DNA of 64,000 bases from Eggerthella timonensis. GTDB lineage: Bacteria > Actinomycetota > Coriobacteriia > Coriobacteriales > Eggerthellaceae. Shown here piece after piece: positions 35,315-43,723 of this stretch. The position numbers and the translations under genes were made by a program. The DNA is taken from the NCBI RefSeq assembly GCF_900184265.1, contig NZ_FXXA01000002.1:1758918-1822917 (forward strand). The letters are read 5' to 3'. How positions within the stretch are numbered: the first letter of the stretch is position 1; each line of letters opens with the position of its first letter. Under the pieces are notes generated by a model, which was not told the origin of the DNA, made no database searches, and worked only from the letters and a program-made list of their open reading frames with translations.

Positions 35315-35905
35315 ATGACGACGAAGCGCATCGGCGTCCTGGCGTTGCAGGGCGCCTTTCGGGAGCATCGGAGGATGCTCGACGGGTTGGGGGCCGACAC
35401 GCGCCTCGTGCGCTGGCCGGACGAGCTCGACGGCCTCGACGGCCTCGTGATGCCGGGGGGCGAGTCCACGGCCATTGCGAAGCTGCTGGCCATCCACGGC
35501 TTGTACGAACCGCTGCGCGCCGCGCATGCGGACGGCATGGCCGTATTCGGCACGTGCGCCGGAGCCATCCTCATGGCGCGCGACATCGAGGGCGCGCGCC
35601 CCGACCAAGAGCCGCTCGCCCTCATGGACGTGCGCATCCGCCGCAACGCCTACGGACGGCAGATCGACTCGTTCGAGACGACGGTGCCGTGGACGGGAAT
35701 CGAGGGCGGGCCGGTGAAGGGCGTGTTCATCCGCGCGCCGCGCTTCGCCGATCGGGGGCCGGGCGTGGAGGTGCTCAGCACGGCCGAGGACGGCGAGCCC
35801 CTGGCCGTGCGCGAGGGCCGGGCGCTCGCCGTGGCGTTCCATCCGGAGCTCACCGACGACGACCGCGTGCACGCCTATTTCCTCGAGCACGTCGCGGGAT
35901 CGTGA
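35315..35905 (+). CDS. pdxT: PdxT, PLP synthase glutaminase subunit
   Basis: A 196-residue class I amidotransferase that feeds ammonia to PdxS. The substrate loop VMPGGEST, the nucleophile in FGTCAGAILMA and the His-Glu pair in AFHPELTDD are intact. It follows pdxS closely. Confidence 0.96.
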   Translation: MTTKRIGVLALQGAFREHRRMLDGLGADTRLVRWPDELDGLDGLVMPGGESTAIAKLLAIHGLYEPLRAAHADGMAVFGTCAGAILMARDIEGARPDQEPLALMDVRIRRNAYGRQIDSFETTVPWTGIEGGPVKGVFIRAPRFADRGPGVEVLSTAEDGEPLAVREGRALAVAFHPELTDDDRVHAYFLEHVAGS

Positions 35906-36015
35906 GGGTCCGGACGCGTTGACGGGGCGTTTCCAATCGCAGATGCCGGTCTGGGAAGTTCTGCTACAATGAGGTCAACGGCAGGCGGACGGCGAAGCGA
36001 GAGGAGCGTGAACCG

Positions 36016-36234
36016 ATGGGCAAGGGCGTGACCTGTCCCGCATGCGGAGCGGTCGGTTTGGACGTGTGTCGCTACGAGTCCATGATGGTGGTGCGCGCCG
36101 ATCTCGCGCTGTTCACGCTGCGCTGCCCGCACTGCGATGCGACCGTATCCAGCATGCAGCCCATCCCGCCGCAGCTGCTCGAGGAGGTGCGGTTCGCCGC
36201 CCTTGAAGTGGGCGCCGGCATGGGTCTCGAATAA
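36016..36234 (+). CDS. Small zinc-ribbon protein of unknown function
   Basis: A 72-residue protein with two CxxC knuckles, TCPACGAV and LRCPHCDA, forming one zinc ribbon, and a hydrophobic C-terminal tail. GAGAGGAG precedes ATG 36016 and TACAAT at 35965-35970 may be its -10. No specific family recognised. Confidence 0.75.
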   Translation: MGKGVTCPACGAVGLDVCRYESMMVVRADLALFTLRCPHCDATVSSMQPIPPQLLEEVRFAALEVGAGMGLE

Positions 36235-36327
36235 CGGTTCCGTCGGCTCGGTCCGGCGGAACCGTTTTCTGTGCGGCTCGAACTACAACGAGAGGCCCGC
36301 GCCGCGCGCGGGCGATGAAGGAACGAC

Positions 36328-37161
36328 ATGCTCAACGACATCTACCAATCCATCGATCCCGTCCTCTTCGCCTTCGGGCCGTTCACCGTACGCTGGTACG
36401 GCGTCGCCTATGTGTTGGGCTTCGTCTTCGCCGGTCTCGTCATCTGGCGCGTCGCGCGTCGCTGGCGCGTGCGCGTGGATGTGGACTCGCTGCTCACCAT
36501 CATGTTCTGCGTCATCATCGGCGTCATCGTGGGCGGGCGCCTCGGCTACGTCCTGTTCTACGGCGAAGGCTACTACTTCCAGCACCCCGAGCTGATCCTC
36601 GCGTTCAACCAGGGGGGCATGAGCTTCCACGGCGGCCTGATCGGCGCCCTGCTGTCGGGCATCGTGGCGGCGAGGCTCACCCACATCCCGTACCTCACGC
36701 TGGCCGACCTCGGTTGCATCGGCGCGCCGCTCGGCCTTCTGTTCGGCCGTTGCGCGAACTTCATCAACGGCGAGCTGTGGGGCGCGCCCACCGACGCGGC
36801 CTGGGGCGTGGTGTTCGGCGGCGCGGCCGGCACGATGCCTCGTCATCCGTCCCAGCTCTACGAGGCGTTCCTCGAGGGCATCGTCATCTTCGCCGTGCTG
36901 TACCTGCTGTCGCGCCGCATGCCGCCGCGCCCGCGCGGCACGTTCCTCGGCCTGTTCCTCATCATGTACGGATGCTTCCGCTTCCTCGTCGAGTTCGTGC
37001 GCGAGCCCGACGTGCAGCTGGGCTACCTGTGGGGAGGTTGGCTCACGATGGGGCAGCTGCTGTCGGTCCCGCTGATCCTCGTGGGCGTCGGCGTGTTCGT
37101 TTATGCGCTTGTCGTGAAAAAGCCCCAACAGGGTCTTCCCGAAATGCAACAATCTGAGTAA
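36328..37161 (+). CDS. lgt: Lgt, prolipoprotein diacylglyceryl transferase
   Basis: A 277-residue, seven-TM enzyme that attaches diacylglycerol to lipobox cysteines. It has VRWYGVAYVLGF, GRLGYVLFY, MSFHGGLIGALL and the signature GRCANFINGELWG with the essential Arg and Asn. It would modify the many lipoproteins in this window, including the three triheme proteins. Confidence 0.96.
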   Translation: MLNDIYQSIDPVLFAFGPFTVRWYGVAYVLGFVFAGLVIWRVARRWRVRVDVDSLLTIMFCVIIGVIVGGRLGYVLFYGEGYYFQHPELILAFNQGGMSFHGGLIGALLSGIVAARLTHIPYLTLADLGCIGAPLGLLFGRCANFINGELWGAPTDAAWGVVFGGAAGTMPRHPSQLYEAFLEGIVIFAVLYLLSRRMPPRPRGTFLGLFLIMYGCFRFLVEFVREPDVQLGYLWGGWLTMGQLLSVPLILVGVGVFVYALVVKKPQQGLPEMQQSE

Positions 37162-37333
37162 CATTTAACGCGAACCGAGCGACGGTTTCGCCGCCATCCG
37201 GCGACGCATACGCGCTTGGTTACGGTTCGGCGGCAACCGGGCGTTCGGTAACGGTTTGCTGGCCTGACGAAGCTAAACTGGCAACAGAACAGATTGATTG
37301 CAGGTTATACCAGACGACGAAGGGGGACCCACC

Positions 37334-37714
37334 ATGGATCTCAAGTTCTACAAGTGCATGCATTGCGGCAACATCGCCATCAAGCCGTTCGACGCGGGCG
37401 TTCCGCTGGTGTGCTGCGGCGAGCAGATGACCGAGCTCACCGCCAATACGACCGACGCCGCGGTCGAGAAGCACGTGCCCGTCGTGCGCGTCGACGGCGC
37501 GAACGTGCATGTCGAGGTGGGCAGCACGCTGCACCCCATGACCCCTGAGCACTACATCACGTTCATCTGCCTCGTCACGAAGAACGGCTACCAGATCGTC
37601 GAGCTCACGCCGGAGGACGCCCCCGTGGCCGACTTCGCCATCGCCGAGGGCGACGAGGCCCTCAAGGTGTACGAGTACTGCAACATCCACGGCCTCTGGG
37701 TCGCCGAGGTGTAA
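37334..37714 (+). CDS. dfx: Desulfoferrodoxin (superoxide reductase, 2Fe class)
   Basis: A 126-residue cytoplasmic enzyme that reduces superoxide without making oxygen. The N-terminal desulforedoxin-like centre is KCMHCGN...VCCGEQM. The catalytic His4Cys site is formed from EKHVPV, GSTLHPMTPEHYI and CNIHGLW. All ligands are present. ATG 37334 has AAGGGGG upstream. The 172 bases before it contain GC-rich dyads but no gene. Electrons would typically come from a rubredoxin. Confidence 0.95.
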   Translation: MDLKFYKCMHCGNIAIKPFDAGVPLVCCGEQMTELTANTTDAAVEKHVPVVRVDGANVHVEVGSTLHPMTPEHYITFICLVTKNGYQIVELTPEDAPVADFAIAEGDEALKVYEYCNIHGLWVAEV

Positions 37715-37738
37715 GCAGCTCCGCTCGCCGGTCTGCGA

Positions 37739-37774
37739 AGCGCCCGTCCCGGTCGTCGGGGCGGGCGCTTTTTC
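37739..37774 (+). terminator. Intrinsic terminator after desulfoferrodoxin
   Basis: An AGCGCCCG / CGGGCGCT-based 12-bp stem with a 7-base loop and TTTTTC. Part of a tandem pair. Confidence 0.9.
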
Positions 37775-37819
37775 GTCTCGCGGCCGGGCGGTTCGTCCGC
37801 TCCGCTGCCGGTCTGCGAT

Positions 37820-37852
37820 GCGCCCGTCCCGCCAAGCGGGGCGGGCGCTTCT
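37820..37852 (+). terminator. Second, near-duplicate terminator
   Basis: Unit 37799-37853 repeats the 37718-37774 unit, including the leading GCTCCGCT-GCCGGTCTGCGA, with compensating loop changes but a broken T-tract (TTCTCG). Confidence 0.75.
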
Positions 37853-37916
37853 CGTTCGGAGGGGAGTGCCGCGCGGCGAGCGCTCGGCGGCGCCGTCGGC
37901 CACGCGCCGGCTAGGA

Positions 37917-37932
37917 TGTTTCACGTGAAATA
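37917..37932. promoter_or_regulatory. parS-like site (15 of 16)
   Basis: TGTTTCACGTGAAATA differs from the canonical ParB-binding palindrome at one base. It lies in a 22-base near-perfect palindrome (37914-37935), about 40 bases past the Crp/Fnr stop. Confidence 0.65.
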
Positions 37933-37970
37933 TCCGTTCTTGTTCCTCGTTGCTTCCGAGCCGCCCCCTG

Positions 37971-38705
37971 TCAGTACAGGACGGGGTTCTCCTCGAGCAG
38001 CAGGCGCTGCACCTCGCCGCGGTCCGCGATCTCGAGGTGCGTTCTCGTTTTGCTGGCGATGCCCTGTTCCTTGAGCGATTTCAGCAGCTTGTTGCATGTG
38101 GCGTAGTGGATCTCCAGCAATCCGGATATCTCGTCGACGATGAGGTTGCAGGGGATGCGGTACACGCCGTCGGCGTCGGGCGCATTCGCTTCGCACAGCT
38201 TCTCGAGCCATAGCAGCATGCGACGGCTCGTGGATTGTTGGTTTGCGGCATCGATGCGGTGCCCCAGCTGCGCCATCGTCATGTGCAGCGCGTGCATCAC
38301 GTCGTCGTAGAACGCGTCGTCGGCGTGCATAAGGGCGCGCACCTGGGCGCGCGTGAAGCTGATGAGCACGGTGTTGCGCACCGCCCTGAACGTGAGGCGG
38401 CTCGATCCGAGCGACAGATAGCCCGGCAGCCCTGCGACGGCTGCGTCCCCGGCGCCGCGTACGTAGAAATAGCTCAGCTTGCGCCCGTCGTCGCGGCTGA
38501 GCCCTACCTCCATCGCTCCGGTCTGCACGTAGAACAGGTAGGGGTCTTCGGGCGTCTCGCAGGTGGCGTCGTGCTCCTCTTCGCGGAACAGTTTGAGCAC
38601 GGTGCCCTGATCCAGGTATCGATCGAAATCCATCTTGCGGTGCAGCGACGACGTGAGCAGGATCGACGTCTCATCGTTGTGCCCCTCTTGGCCCCTCAGC
38701 CTCAT
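37971..38705 (-). CDS. Crp/Fnr-family regulator
   Basis: A 244-residue protein. A cyclic-nucleotide-type sensory barrel (about 20-145, YLFYVQTGAMEVGL) is followed by the dimer helix and a winged HTH near 180-230 (LIVDEISGLLEIHYATCNKLLKSL). The N-terminus lacks the cysteine cluster of FNR and the ligand is unknown. ATG 38705 is chosen for AAAGGGGGA upstream. It is divergent from the locus 3 triheme gene across a 312-base gap holding a Crp/Fnr-type site. It is a likely regulator of that module, in place of the LuxR proteins at loci 1 and 2. Confidence 0.9.
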   Translation of the reverse strand: MRLRGQEGHNDETSILLTSSLHRKMDFDRYLDQGTVLKLFREEEHDATCETPEDPYLFYVQTGAMEVGLSRDDGRKLSYFYVRGAGDAAVAGLPGYLSLGSSRLTFRAVRNTVLISFTRAQVRALMHADDAFYDDVMHALHMTMAQLGHRIDAANQQSTSRRMLLWLEKLCEANAPDADGVYRIPCNLIVDEISGLLEIHYATCNKLLKSLKEQGIASKTRTHLEIADRGEVQRLLLEENPVLY

Positions 38706-38800
38706 GGGTCCCCCTTTGCTTGGTGCGGCTCGGCCCCCTTTGTCGAGCGCGTTTCTTTCAGCTGGTAGTGTGCCACAATCGCAGCCGAATCGAAAGGCGC

Positions 38801-38818
38801 TCACGTGTCCGTATGTGA
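38801..38818. promoter_or_regulatory. Candidate Crp/Fnr box in the divergent gap
   Basis: TCACGT and ATGTGA face each other over a 6-base centre in TCACGTGTCCGTATGTGA. It lies about 96 bases from the Crp/Fnr start and 200 bases from the triheme start. The rest of the gap (38706-39017) has no gene. Confidence 0.55.
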
Positions 38819-39017
38819 TCTTGTCGAATACTCGTTTCAGAACATTCTCGTCGAGAAATAACTTCCCGCGCGCACGCGCGAGTCGCTTCCGCGCGAAAAA
38901 GACGTCACGAGCCGATATCCTGCGCCTACAGTCGAACGGCGTCTTCCCTTAGAGTTGCCATGGGGGACGAGCGCACGGGATTCGCTCGTCGAAGAACGAG
39001 AAAGAAGGAGGGATCGC

Positions 39018-40607
39018 ATGAAGACGAAAGGAAAGCTGGCGACATCGGCGCTGTGCCTGGTGGCCGCCGTCGGGCTCATGGCGGCATGCGCGCCGCAGGG
39101 CTCCGAGTCCACGCAGGGGGCCGACAAGCCCGCCCCCATCACGGCCGACGATCTGGGCCGCATCGGCAACGACATCGGCTATGCCGACGACGGGGGCACG
39201 TACCTCGAGAACTACGCCGAATACGCCGAGAAGCTGAAGTACGCCGACAAGGTGGCCAAGAACGCCGAGGACAACCAGCCGGCGCAGTACGCCGACCAGT
39301 TCGGGTTCACCACGCAACCCGTGCCGGCCGACCCGAAGGGCTGGAACGTCACGTACCTCGACGCCGACAACCGCGGCTGCCTGTCGTGCCACGAGAGCAT
39401 CGAGGACGTGGTGATGAGCCTGCCCACGAAGCACAACGTGTACGCCATGGGCTATACCACGCAGCTGACGGTGGCGAACTGCCTGGGCTGCCACCGCAAC
39501 GCCGGGTTCGGCAACATCCAGCTCGTGGAGACGCTGCACGGCATCCACAACGGCAACGCCAAGTTCTCGGGCATGAACGGCAGCTGCGACTCGTGCCACT
39601 ACATCGACGAAAACAGCGAGTTCAACCTGTGGGACTACGCCAAGTACGACCTGTACAAGGGCATCACGGACGTGAAGGCCGACGATGCGAAGCTCGGCTT
39701 GAGCTACGACCAGGACACCGTGTCCGACAACGACCAGCTGTTCTTCGAGTCGCTGAACAACGAGCCGTCCGAGTGGCGCACCGACACCGACCCGGCGGTG
39801 GCCGACGCATGGATGCTGACCATCGGCGGCGACGTGGAGAACCCCCTCGAGATGACGGTCACCGAGCTCAAGGAGAAGTTCGGCACCAAGAGCTTCGTGC
39901 AGAAGCAGGGGTGCATCGAGAACGCCACGGCCAACGCGTGGATCTACCAGGCCGAGCTGACCGGCGTGTCCATGAAGGACGTCATCGACTACGTGAAGCC
40001 GGCCGGCGGCACCACCAACATCGAGGTGACGTCCGAGGACGGCTACAACATGGTGGCACCCTCGTTCGAGTCGATCAACGTGGAGGACTGCCTGCTGGTC
40101 ACCGAGATCAACGGCCAGCCGCTGCCCGCGAGCCAGGGCTACCCGGTGACGCTCGCCGTGCCGCGCAACTCCGCCGCCTCCTACATCAAGGCCATCATGA
40201 CCATCGACTTCGTCAACGATCCCGAGTTCGAGGACGAGGAGGGCGTGGACACGCCGCTCGACCCGCACACCGGCCTGATGCAGGGCAAGCCGAACAGCGC
40301 CATCCTCAACTACCCCGACGGCGTGGTGCTCGACGGCCAGGCCGGCAAGGAGCTGACCATCGAAGGCTTCGCCGACGCCTACGACGAGCCCATCGCGAAG
40401 GTGGAGTATTCGCTCGACCACGGCAAGACCTGGACGACGCTCGAGACGCCCGTCAACGACCCGACGCGCTGGACGTACTGGCGCATGACGTACACGCCGG
40501 CCGAGGCGGGGTCGTACCTTCTGAAGGTGCGCACCACCTCGACGCAGCCCGACGGCTCCGAGCGCGTGTCATCGCGCGACACCAACTTCCTGTTCAACGT
40601 CAAGTAG
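39018..40607 (+). CDS. Triheme c-type cytochrome / SUOX-fold lipoprotein fusion (locus 3)
   Basis: A 529-residue paralogue. Lipobox MAA-C (Cys24), without a twin arginine. Hemes: CLSCH (121-125), CLGCH (155-159), CDSCH (190-194), with TLHGIH before the third. The SUOX-type domain has KQGCIENATANAWIYQAELTGV, QGYPVTLAVPRNS and IMTIDFV; the Ig-like domain has KVEYSLDHGKTWTT. A signature LSYDQDTVSDNDQLFF matches the DVNGAFSFDQ / DNDLAF segment of locus 2. ATG 39018 has GAAGGAGGG upstream. It is followed by its own small partner, again split in two. Confidence 0.85.
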   Translation: MKTKGKLATSALCLVAAVGLMAACAPQGSESTQGADKPAPITADDLGRIGNDIGYADDGGTYLENYAEYAEKLKYADKVAKNAEDNQPAQYADQFGFTTQPVPADPKGWNVTYLDADNRGCLSCHESIEDVVMSLPTKHNVYAMGYTTQLTVANCLGCHRNAGFGNIQLVETLHGIHNGNAKFSGMNGSCDSCHYIDENSEFNLWDYAKYDLYKGITDVKADDAKLGLSYDQDTVSDNDQLFFESLNNEPSEWRTDTDPAVADAWMLTIGGDVENPLEMTVTELKEKFGTKSFVQKQGCIENATANAWIYQAELTGVSMKDVIDYVKPAGGTTNIEVTSEDGYNMVAPSFESINVEDCLLVTEINGQPLPASQGYPVTLAVPRNSAASYIKAIMTIDFVNDPEFEDEEGVDTPLDPHTGLMQGKPNSAILNYPDGVVLDGQAGKELTIEGFADAYDEPIAKVEYSLDHGKTWTTLETPVNDPTRWTYWRMTYTPAEAGSYLLKVRTTSTQPDGSERVSSRDTNFLFNVK

Positions 40608-40620
40608 ATCGGAGATGAGC

Positions 40621-41421
40621 ATGCAAGATTACAAGAAAGGCCTGATGGCCGGCACGATGATCGCCTCCTTGACGTTGAGCGGGGCGGGCACGGCCTTCGC
40701 GGCCGACGGCGCGCCGGCATCCGACCAGGGCGCTTCCCCTGCGTCGACCGTCGAGGCGCCCGTCGGCACCGCCGTCGCCTCGCCGCTGGTCAGCGCATCG
40801 GCCGCGGCGGGAACGTTCTCGTACGACCAGACCGAGCTCACGCTGAACAGCGCCATCAAGGACGTGTTCCAGCGGGCGACGTCGGCGCTATGCGGCGCCA
40901 CCGACGATCTCGTCGTCACGAACCCGCTCGAATGGAAGCTCGCGGTGACCGGCGAGGTGGACAACGCGTTCACCGCCCCGGTGGACGTGCTGGCGTCCGA
41001 GAGCAGCGTCAAGCAGGTGATGACGTGCACCTGCGGCGGGAACCCGGCCGACGGCAAGGCCATCATCACCGCCGACGTGAAGGGCATCCCCGTCTCGCAC
41101 CTGCTCGACCGCGCCGAAGCGCGCGACGGCGTGAACACGGTGACGTTCGTGTCGAGCGACGGCACCGAGCTGGCCATGCCCATCAGCTACGTGGTGGGCC
41201 GTCACGGCGTGCTGTCCTACGAGATCAACGACGAGGACCTGTCGGCCTCGGTGGGCGGCAACAACCAGCTGTGGATGACGCGCACGCCGGCCAACTACTT
41301 CGTGCGCGACGTGGTGGAGGTGCGCGTGACGCGCGAGGAGGAGCCGCCCGCGAACCCGGGCGAGGACATGACGTACCCCAACAGCCCCAACGTGGGCGTG
41401 TTGGCGGCATCCGTCTCGTAA
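40621..41421 (+). CDS. SUOX-fold partner protein lacking its Ig-like domain (locus 3)
   Basis: A 266-residue exported protein. The signal ends TAFA near residue 28, without a twin arginine. The mature part resembles 10988-12067: ELTLNSAIKDVFQRATSALCG, a CTC motif in VMTCTCGGNPADGKAIITADVKGIPV, LDRAEARDGVNTVTFVSSDG, LWMTRTPANYFVRDVVEVRV. It stops after the SUOX-type domain; the Ig-like domain is encoded separately at 41438-41716. ATG 40621 fits GGAG spacing better than ATG 40615. Confidence 0.8.
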   Translation: MQDYKKGLMAGTMIASLTLSGAGTAFAADGAPASDQGASPASTVEAPVGTAVASPLVSASAAAGTFSYDQTELTLNSAIKDVFQRATSALCGATDDLVVTNPLEWKLAVTGEVDNAFTAPVDVLASESSVKQVMTCTCGGNPADGKAIITADVKGIPVSHLLDRAEARDGVNTVTFVSSDGTELAMPISYVVGRHGVLSYEINDEDLSASVGGNNQLWMTRTPANYFVRDVVEVRVTREEEPPANPGEDMTYPNSPNVGVLAASVS

Positions 41422-41437
41422 GGCGAAGGGGGATTCT

Positions 41438-41716
41438 ATGATCGCGCCGCAGGAGCTGGCCGTAGGCCAGACCGTCACGTTCGAAGGATACGCCGACGAC
41501 TACGGCACGCGCATCGTCGCGCTACAGTTCTCGCTCGACGGGGGCCGCACGTGGTGCACGCACGACGTGTCCGACGCGTCGGCCGACCTCTGGGTGCATT
41601 GGACGTACGCGTTCACGCCGGAGCGCGCCGGCAGCTACCGGCTGCGCGTGCGGTCGATGAACGAGGAGGGCCGCACTAGCCCCGCTTCGGCGGTGGCCGA
41701 CTTCCTCGTCGCGTAA
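41438..41716 (+). CDS. Detached Ig-like dimerisation domain (locus 3)
   Basis: A 92-residue protein equal to the C-terminal Ig-like domain of the SUOX partners (VTFEGYADD, LQFSLDGGRTWC, YRLRVRSMNEEGRTSPAS). No signal peptide. AAGGGGG lies 7 bases before ATG 41438, in a different frame from the preceding gene. It is either a real split or a frameshifted fragment that gained a start. Without a signal it would stay in the cytoplasm. Confidence 0.75.
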   Translation: MIAPQELAVGQTVTFEGYADDYGTRIVALQFSLDGGRTWCTHDVSDASADLWVHWTYAFTPERAGSYRLRVRSMNEEGRTSPASAVADFLVA

Positions 41717-41752
41717 GCGCGCGCGTGCGGGTGCGCGTTCGAAAGGCGCAGG

Positions 41753-41787
41753 CGGGCCCCGAAGGATGCTTCGGGGCCCGTTGCCGT
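41753..41787 (+). terminator. Terminator after locus 3
   Basis: CGGGCCCCGAAG, loop GATG, CTTCGGGGCCCG, a perfect 12-bp stem, then TTGCCGTTT. Confidence 0.75.
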
Positions 41788-41923
41788 TTCGGGGTGCCTC
41801 CTGCGGGCGGCTCGGCGCGCGCCGCCGTTCGGGGCGGCGCGACGGTCGCGAGCATTTTGCGGATCGCGCCGGGTGCGTCGCTTTCGCTCGGCTGGGCGAT
41901 ACTGCGCGCTGAACGGGTCGGGT

Positions 41924-42061
41924 GGACAAAAAGCCGACTTTTCTTTATCTTGAATAAAGAATAATCGCGCGAGCGAAGTCCTCACCTGCGGTTATGAAAA
42001 CCCGAAATTCCCGCGTCTCGGATTCCCGCTCGAAATCTAGAGAAAACTGCCCTTTTTGTCC
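41924..42061. repeat. MITE-like 138-bp AT-rich element with 21-bp imperfect inverted ends
   Basis: Ends 41924-41944 and 42041-42061 share GGACAAAAAG outside and TTTTCT inside (16 of 21 pair). The interior is unusually AT-rich and contains TTCTTTAT / ATAAAGAA (41941-41961). No target-site duplication seen. It occupies much of the 521-base gap before pyk, where no gene is supported. Confidence 0.6.
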
Positions 42062-42237
42062 ATGATGCGTCAGGTCAGGTATCGAAGAGGCGAACCTGCG
42101 GACGTGCCTTCGGGCCGAAGCCGTCTACGGCACGTTACGGTTGTGTGCAGACTCGCCGGATTGGGCGCGCTGCGGCATGGGCGCGCTGCGGTTCACGGTA
42201 TCATGCGATCATGGAACAGGCGCGATCGAGGAGGAGC

Positions 42238-43692
42238 ATGGCCAGACGCACGAAGATCGTTTGCACGCTGGGACCCGCCGTCGACGACGAGGCCTCCCTG
42301 CGCGAGCTGCTGTCCGCCGGCATGGACGTGGCGCGCTTCAACTTCTCGCATGGGTCGCACGACGAGCATCGCGCGCGCATGGACATGCTGAAGCGCGTGC
42401 GCCGCGACCTCGGCTCGCCGTGCGCCATCCTGCTGGATACCCGCGGCCCCGAGATCCGCACGGGCTCGCTTGAGGGAGGAGGTCCCGTCGAGCTGCATGC
42501 GGGCGACGCGCTCGTGCTCACCGAGGGCGCGGTGGAAGGAACCGCGCAGCTGGTCGCTCAAACCTGCGCGGGGCTGGCGAAGGTCGTCGAGCCCGGCGCG
42601 GCCATCTTGCTCGACGACGGGCTCATCGAGCTCGCGGTGGACGCCGTCGAGGGTTCCGACATCCGCTGCACCGTGCGTAACAGCGGTCTTCTGGGCGAGC
42701 GCAAGTCTATCAACCTGCCCGACACGAGCGTGCCGCTGCCGGTGATGACCGACCAGGATCGCGCAGACCTCGTCTTCGGCATCGAGCAGGACGTCGACTT
42801 CGTGGCGGCATCGTTCGTGCGCAACGCAGAGGGCGTGCGCGAGCTGCGGCGCTTCCTCGACGAGCACGGCGGCGCGGACGTGGGCCTCATCGCGAAGATC
42901 GAGTGCGCCGAGGCGGTGGAGAACTACGAGGCCATCATCGAGGCGGCCGACGGCGTGATGGTTGCGCGCGGCGATTTGGGCGTGGAAGTGCCGGCGCACA
43001 AGGTGCCGCACATCCAGAAGGAGATCATCCGCGCGTCGAACCGCGCGTCGAAGCCGGTGATCACGGCCACGCAGATGCTCGATTCGATGATACGCAACCC
43101 GCGTCCCACGCGTGCGGAGGTGGGGGACGTGGCCAACGCCATCTACGACGGCACCGACGCGGTCATGCTGTCGGGCGAGACGGCCAGCGGCCGCTGGCCG
43201 GTGGAGGCCGTGCGCATGATGGCGCGCATCGCCGAATCGAGCGAGCCTTACCTGTTCGACGAACGCGCGCCCGACCGCACGCGCGACCGTGCGCGGGTGG
43301 CGCTGGCCGTGGGGCTGGCCGCCGTGCAGACGGCCGAGAACGTGGGGGCCTCCTGCATCGTGGCGCCCACGATGTCGGGACGCACGGCGCGCCTCGTGTC
43401 GAACCTGCGGCCGCGCGTGCCCATTTACGTGGTCACGCCGTTTCCGCGCGTCATGCGCCAGCAGCAGCTCAACTGGGGCGTGACGCCCATGCTCGGCGAC
43501 GTGCAGGGCGACATGCGCCACGTCATCGAGCAGGCTCACGACGCCGTGCTGGCCAGCGGGCTGGCGCAGCCGGGCCAGCTGGCGGTGTTCACGGCGGGCG
43601 ACCCGTCCACGAGCCCAACCATCGGCGAGCCGGGTTCCGGCGCGGTGGCCGCCACGAACGTGATGTACGTCGTGCAGATACGCACGCGATAG
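42238..43692 (+). CDS. pyk: Pyruvate kinase
   Basis: A 484-residue enzyme of the lower glycolytic pathway. It carries RRTKIVCTLGPA, MDVARFNFSHGSH, LDTRGPEIRTG, the catalytic KIECAEAVENYEAI, MVARGDLGVEVP, and the signature TATQMLDSMIRNPRPTRAE. Length is that of a plain enzyme without a PEP-utilising extension. ATG 42238 has GAGGAGG upstream. Confidence 0.97.
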   Translation: MARRTKIVCTLGPAVDDEASLRELLSAGMDVARFNFSHGSHDEHRARMDMLKRVRRDLGSPCAILLDTRGPEIRTGSLEGGGPVELHAGDALVLTEGAVEGTAQLVAQTCAGLAKVVEPGAAILLDDGLIELAVDAVEGSDIRCTVRNSGLLGERKSINLPDTSVPLPVMTDQDRADLVFGIEQDVDFVAASFVRNAEGVRELRRFLDEHGGADVGLIAKIECAEAVENYEAIIEAADGVMVARGDLGVEVPAHKVPHIQKEIIRASNRASKPVITATQMLDSMIRNPRPTRAEVGDVANAIYDGTDAVMLSGETASGRWPVEAVRMMARIAESSEPYLFDERAPDRTRDRARVALAVGLAAVQTAENVGASCIVAPTMSGRTARLVSNLRPRVPIYVVTPFPRVMRQQQLNWGVTPMLGDVQGDMRHVIEQAHDAVLASGLAQPGQLAVFTAGDPSTSPTIGEPGSGAVAATNVMYVVQIRTR

Positions 43693-43723
43693 CGATAACC
43701 GAACTACGGACAAGGAGTTGATC

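Noticed and set aside
37797-37855. CRISPR-like repetition near desulfoferrodoxin
   Set aside because: Only two units, each a terminator hairpin, without spacers of regular length.
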